A DNA stretch of 64,000 bases from Afipia sp. OHSU_II-C1 (GTDB lineage: Bacteria > Pseudomonadota > Alphaproteobacteria > Rhizobiales > Xanthobacteraceae). The stretch lies in the NCBI RefSeq assembly GCF_000497575.1, contig NZ_APJI01000004.1:310001-374000 (forward strand). Direction: 5' to 3'. This document shows positions 61,536-64,000 of this stretch, in pieces (the stretch's first letter is position 1; each line of letters begins with the position of its first letter). The notes under the pieces were generated by a model, which made no database searches, was not told where the DNA came from, and was given only the letters and a program-made list of their open reading frames with translations. The position numbers and the translations under genes are program-made.

Positions 61536-64000
61536 ATGATCAGTCGCATTCTCGATCTGTCCATCCGGCATCGCTGGATCGTCGTCCTCATCAGCATCGG
61601 CTTTGTTGCATGGGGGGCCTGGTCGCTGCTGCATTTGCCCGTCGATGCCGTGCCGGACATCACCAACAAGCAGGTGCAGATCAACACGACCGCTCCCGCG
61701 CTTTCGCCGGTGGAAATCGAAAAACAGGTCACATTCCGGATCGAGACCGCGCTGGCCGGGATTGCCGGACTGGAGAGCACCCGTTCCCTGTCACGCAACG
61801 GTTTCTCGCAGGTCACCGCGATCTTTCGTGAGAAAACCGACATCTACTTCGCCCGGCAGCAGATCAACGAGCGGCTGATCGAACTACGAGCCAGCCTGCC
61901 GCCCGGCGCAGAACCCCGGATGGGACCGGTTTCAACCGGGCTCGGCGAAATCTACATGTGGACGGTTTCGCTCGCCCCGAAAACCGACAGCAGCAACGGC
62001 AAGGCCGGCTGGCAGAGCGACGGCACATTTCTGACAGCGGAAGGCGAGCGTCTCAAAACCGATATCGAACGCGGCGCCTATCTGCGCACGGGACAGGACT
62101 GGATCATCCGGCCGCAGATCCGAAGCGTTTCGGGTGTCGCCGGTGTCGATGCCATCGGCGGATACATCAAGCAGTATCAGGTGAAGCCCGATCCCGCGAA
62201 ACTGATCTCGCTCGGGCTGTCGTTCGGCGATGTCGTTCGCGCCATCGAGGCCAACAACATCAGCCGGGGTGCCAGCACCATCGATCGCAACGGCGAAGGA
62301 ATTGCCGTCCGCGCGGGGGGTCGTCTGGAGAGCCTCACCGATATCGGCGATGTAACGATCATCACACGCGGCGCAGTGCCGGTGAAGGTCCGCGACGTCG
62401 CCCAGGTCGCAATCGGCGGCGAAATCCGGACCGGCAGCGCCAGCCGCGACGGAAGCGAAGCCGTGATCGGAACTGCGCTGATGCTCATCGGCAGCAACAG
62501 CCGGACCGTCGCCGCCGCAGTCGACGCAAGAATGCAGGATATCCGCCGTAGCCTCCCGGCTGGCGTGACCGTCGAGACCGTTCTGAACCGGACCCAGCTG
62601 GTCGATGCAACCGTCACCACGGTCGCGAAGAACCTCGGCGAAGGCGCCCTGCTCGTGATCGCCGTGCTGTTCCTGCTTCTCGGCAACTTCCGCGCCGCGC
62701 TGATCACGGCGCTGGTGATCCCGCTTGCCATGCTGATGACCGCGACCGGAATGCTGCAAGGCCGGATCAGCGCCAACCTGATGAGCCTCGGCGCGCTCGA
62801 TTTCGGTTTGATTGTCGATGGCGCAGTCATCATCACGGAGAACGCCCTGCGGCATCTCGCAGAAAAGCAAACCGAAGCCGGCCGGACACTGACGCTGTCG
62901 GAGCGTCTCGCAACGGTGAAGACCGCAGCAGAGGAAATGATCGGACCTACGGTCTACGGCCAGGCGATCATCATCCTGGTCTATGTTCCGCTGCTGACCT
63001 TCAGCGGCGTTGAGGGAAAGATGTTCGAGCCGATGGCGTTGACCGTCATCCTTGCGCTCGTGTCAGCTTTCGTTCTTTCCCTCACGTTCGTTCCGGCACT
63101 CATCGCCATCGCTGTTACAGGCCGGGTGAAGGAAGCCGATAACCTTGCAGTGCGCCGCCTCAAGTCCTCCTACGCGCCGCTCCTGAAACGCACCATCAAC
63201 CGGCCCCTCGCCGCCATCGCGACCGGCGTAATTCTGTTTCTGGGCGCGCTGCTGTTGTTTTTCCGCCTCGGTCAGGAATTCATCCCGATCCTGGATGAAA
63301 AGAACCTCGCCATGCATGCGCTGCGCATTCCCAGCACCAGCCTCACGCAATCGCAGATAATGCAGTTCGACGTCGAGAAGGTGATCAGCCGGTTTCCGCA
63401 GGTGTCTCACGTCTTCTCAAAAACCGGAACGGCCGAGATTGCCTCCGATCCAATGCCGCCCAACGCGTCCGATACTTTCATTATCTTCAAGCCGCAGGAC
63501 CAATGGCCCGATCCCTCGCTGAGCAAGGCTGCTCTGCTTGACCAGATCGAGGATGCGGTGCGCGAACTGCCCGGCAATAACTACGAATTCACCCAGCCGA
63601 TCCAGATGCGGTTCAACGAACTGCTGGCGGGGGTGCGCGGCGATCTGGCGATCAAGGTGTTTGGCGATGAGTTCGAGCCGCTGCTGCGTAGCGCGGGGCA
63701 GATCGCAAGCATCCTGCAGAAAACCAGGGGCGCTACCGATATCAAGGTTGAGCAAGCCAGCGGCCTCTCCGTGCTGGATATCACCGTCAACAAGGCGGAG
63801 ATTGCCCGGCGCGGCCTCAGCCTCACCGCCGTTCAGGACGTGGTCGGCACGGCCATCGGCGGACGAAGCGCCGGAGCTGTGTTTGAAGGCGACCGGAGCT
63901 TTGAGATCGTGGTCCGCCTGCCGGAAGACATCCGCGGCGATCTCGATGCACTGAAGAACCTGCCGGTGTCGCTCCCGCCGACGGGCCTCACTCCATCGAC
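61536..64000 (+). CDS. Heavy-metal RND permease, CzcA-like (3' end outside window)
   Basis: HME-type RND proton/metal antiporter; 821 codons are visible and the gene runs off the right edge (members are about 1030-1070 residues). It starts MISRILDLSIRHRWIVVLI. The TM4 segment LDFGLIVDGAVIITEN matches the HME1 (Co/Zn/Cd, CzcA) signature and not the CusA (Cu/Ag) one. LRTGQDWIIRPQIRSVSGVAGVDAIGGY and EFIPILDEKNLAMHALRI are also typical. The frame is open and free of stops from the ATG at 61536. With the CDF exporter and CzcB-like protein it would expel divalent metals across the envelope. Confidence 0.93.
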   Translation, partial: MISRILDLSIRHRWIVVLISIGFVAWGAWSLLHLPVDAVPDITNKQVQINTTAPALSPVEIEKQVTFRIETALAGIAGLESTRSLSRNGFSQVTAIFREKTDIYFARQQINERLIELRASLPPGAEPRMGPVSTGLGEIYMWTVSLAPKTDSSNGKAGWQSDGTFLTAEGERLKTDIERGAYLRTGQDWIIRPQIRSVSGVAGVDAIGGYIKQYQVKPDPAKLISLGLSFGDVVRAIEANNISRGASTIDRNGEGIAVRAGGRLESLTDIGDVTIITRGAVPVKVRDVAQVAIGGEIRTGSASRDGSEAVIGTALMLIGSNSRTVAAAVDARMQDIRRSLPAGVTVETVLNRTQLVDATVTTVAKNLGEGALLVIAVLFLLLGNFRAALITALVIPLAMLMTATGMLQGRISANLMSLGALDFGLIVDGAVIITENALRHLAEKQTEAGRTLTLSERLATVKTAAEEMIGPTVYGQAIIILVYVPLLTFSGVEGKMFEPMALTVILALVSAFVLSLTFVPALIAIAVTGRVKEADNLAVRRLKSSYAPLLKRTINRPLAAIATGVILFLGALLLFFRLGQEFIPILDEKNLAMHALRIPSTSLTQSQIMQFDVEKVISRFPQVSHVFSKTGTAEIASDPMPPNASDTFIIFKPQDQWPDPSLSKAALLDQIEDAVRELPGNNYEFTQPIQMRFNELLAGVRGDLAIKVFGDEFEPLLRSAGQIASILQKTRGATDIKVEQASGLSVLDITVNKAEIARRGLSLTAVQDVVGTAIGGRSAGAVFEGDRSFEIVVRLPEDIRGDLDALKNLPVSLPPTGLTPS

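Overview
The window is high-GC, gene-dense chromosomal DNA of an alphaproteobacterium. It most resembles the Bradyrhizobium / Rhodopseudomonas / Nitrobacter / Afipia group. The grounds are the Aap/Bzt-type amino-acid ABC operon, the H-NS-type N-terminus beginning MQKVDLDSMS, the NDUFS4-like complex I subunit, DUF6481 and DUF1488 small proteins, and dispersed intergenic palindromes ending in GTCAT/ATGAC. The assignment rests on recalled family resemblance, not on a search. No phage, integrase, insertion sequence or CRISPR array was seen.

Layout. 1-9.2 kb: a leftward tripartite RND multidrug pump (outer-membrane lipoprotein, membrane-fusion protein, two MdtB/MdtC-like permeases, the last cut by the left edge). 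9.5-12.9 kb: a rightward trio of FAD oxidase, DUF1365 protein and cyclopropane-fatty-acid-synthase-like methyltransferase, probably for lipid modification. 13-20.2 kb: cysteine synthase, the convergent aapJQMP transporter operon and cystathionine beta-lyase, a sulfur/amino-acid block. 20.4-31.7 kb: a leftward envelope block running alpha-2-macroglobulin > PbpC > ArnT-like glycosyltransferase > PAP2 phosphatase > GT2 glycosyltransferase > lipid-A N-domain protein, with several coupled starts. 32-38.7 kb: tRNA-Arg, an HU-like protein, an acyltransferase/glycosyltransferase pair and many small proteins, including a tandem DUF1488 pair, an outer-membrane beta-barrel and a secreted MxKDx repeat protein. 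39-42.7 kb: a TRAP transporter with a convergent TetR regulator. 42.7-50.5 kb: a divergent TetR promoter with tandem operator-like repeats, then a dehydrogenase pair, then the leftward leucine-catabolic genes liuB-C-D-E. 50.8-57.6 kb: housekeeping and stress genes (NDUFS4, OpgC, tRNA-Pro, DUF192, double cold-shock protein, sirtuin, truncated H-NS-like protein, glyoxalase, MarC). 57.8-64 kb: an SGNH hydrolase, then a metal-resistance block (His-rich CDF exporter, a small Cys/His protein, CzcB- and CzcA-like pump, the last cut by the right edge).

The most unusual points are: a palindromic repeat carried in frame inside the cytoplasmic tail of PbpC; two 17-nt direct repeats exactly 21 bp apart in the TetR/SDR promoter, overlapping -35 elements on both strands; an H-NS-like protein without its DNA-binding end; an AapM permease with about 120 extra residues; a perfect 9+2+9 palindrome just before the CDF exporter; and a 26-residue membrane protein with an excellent ribosome-binding site.
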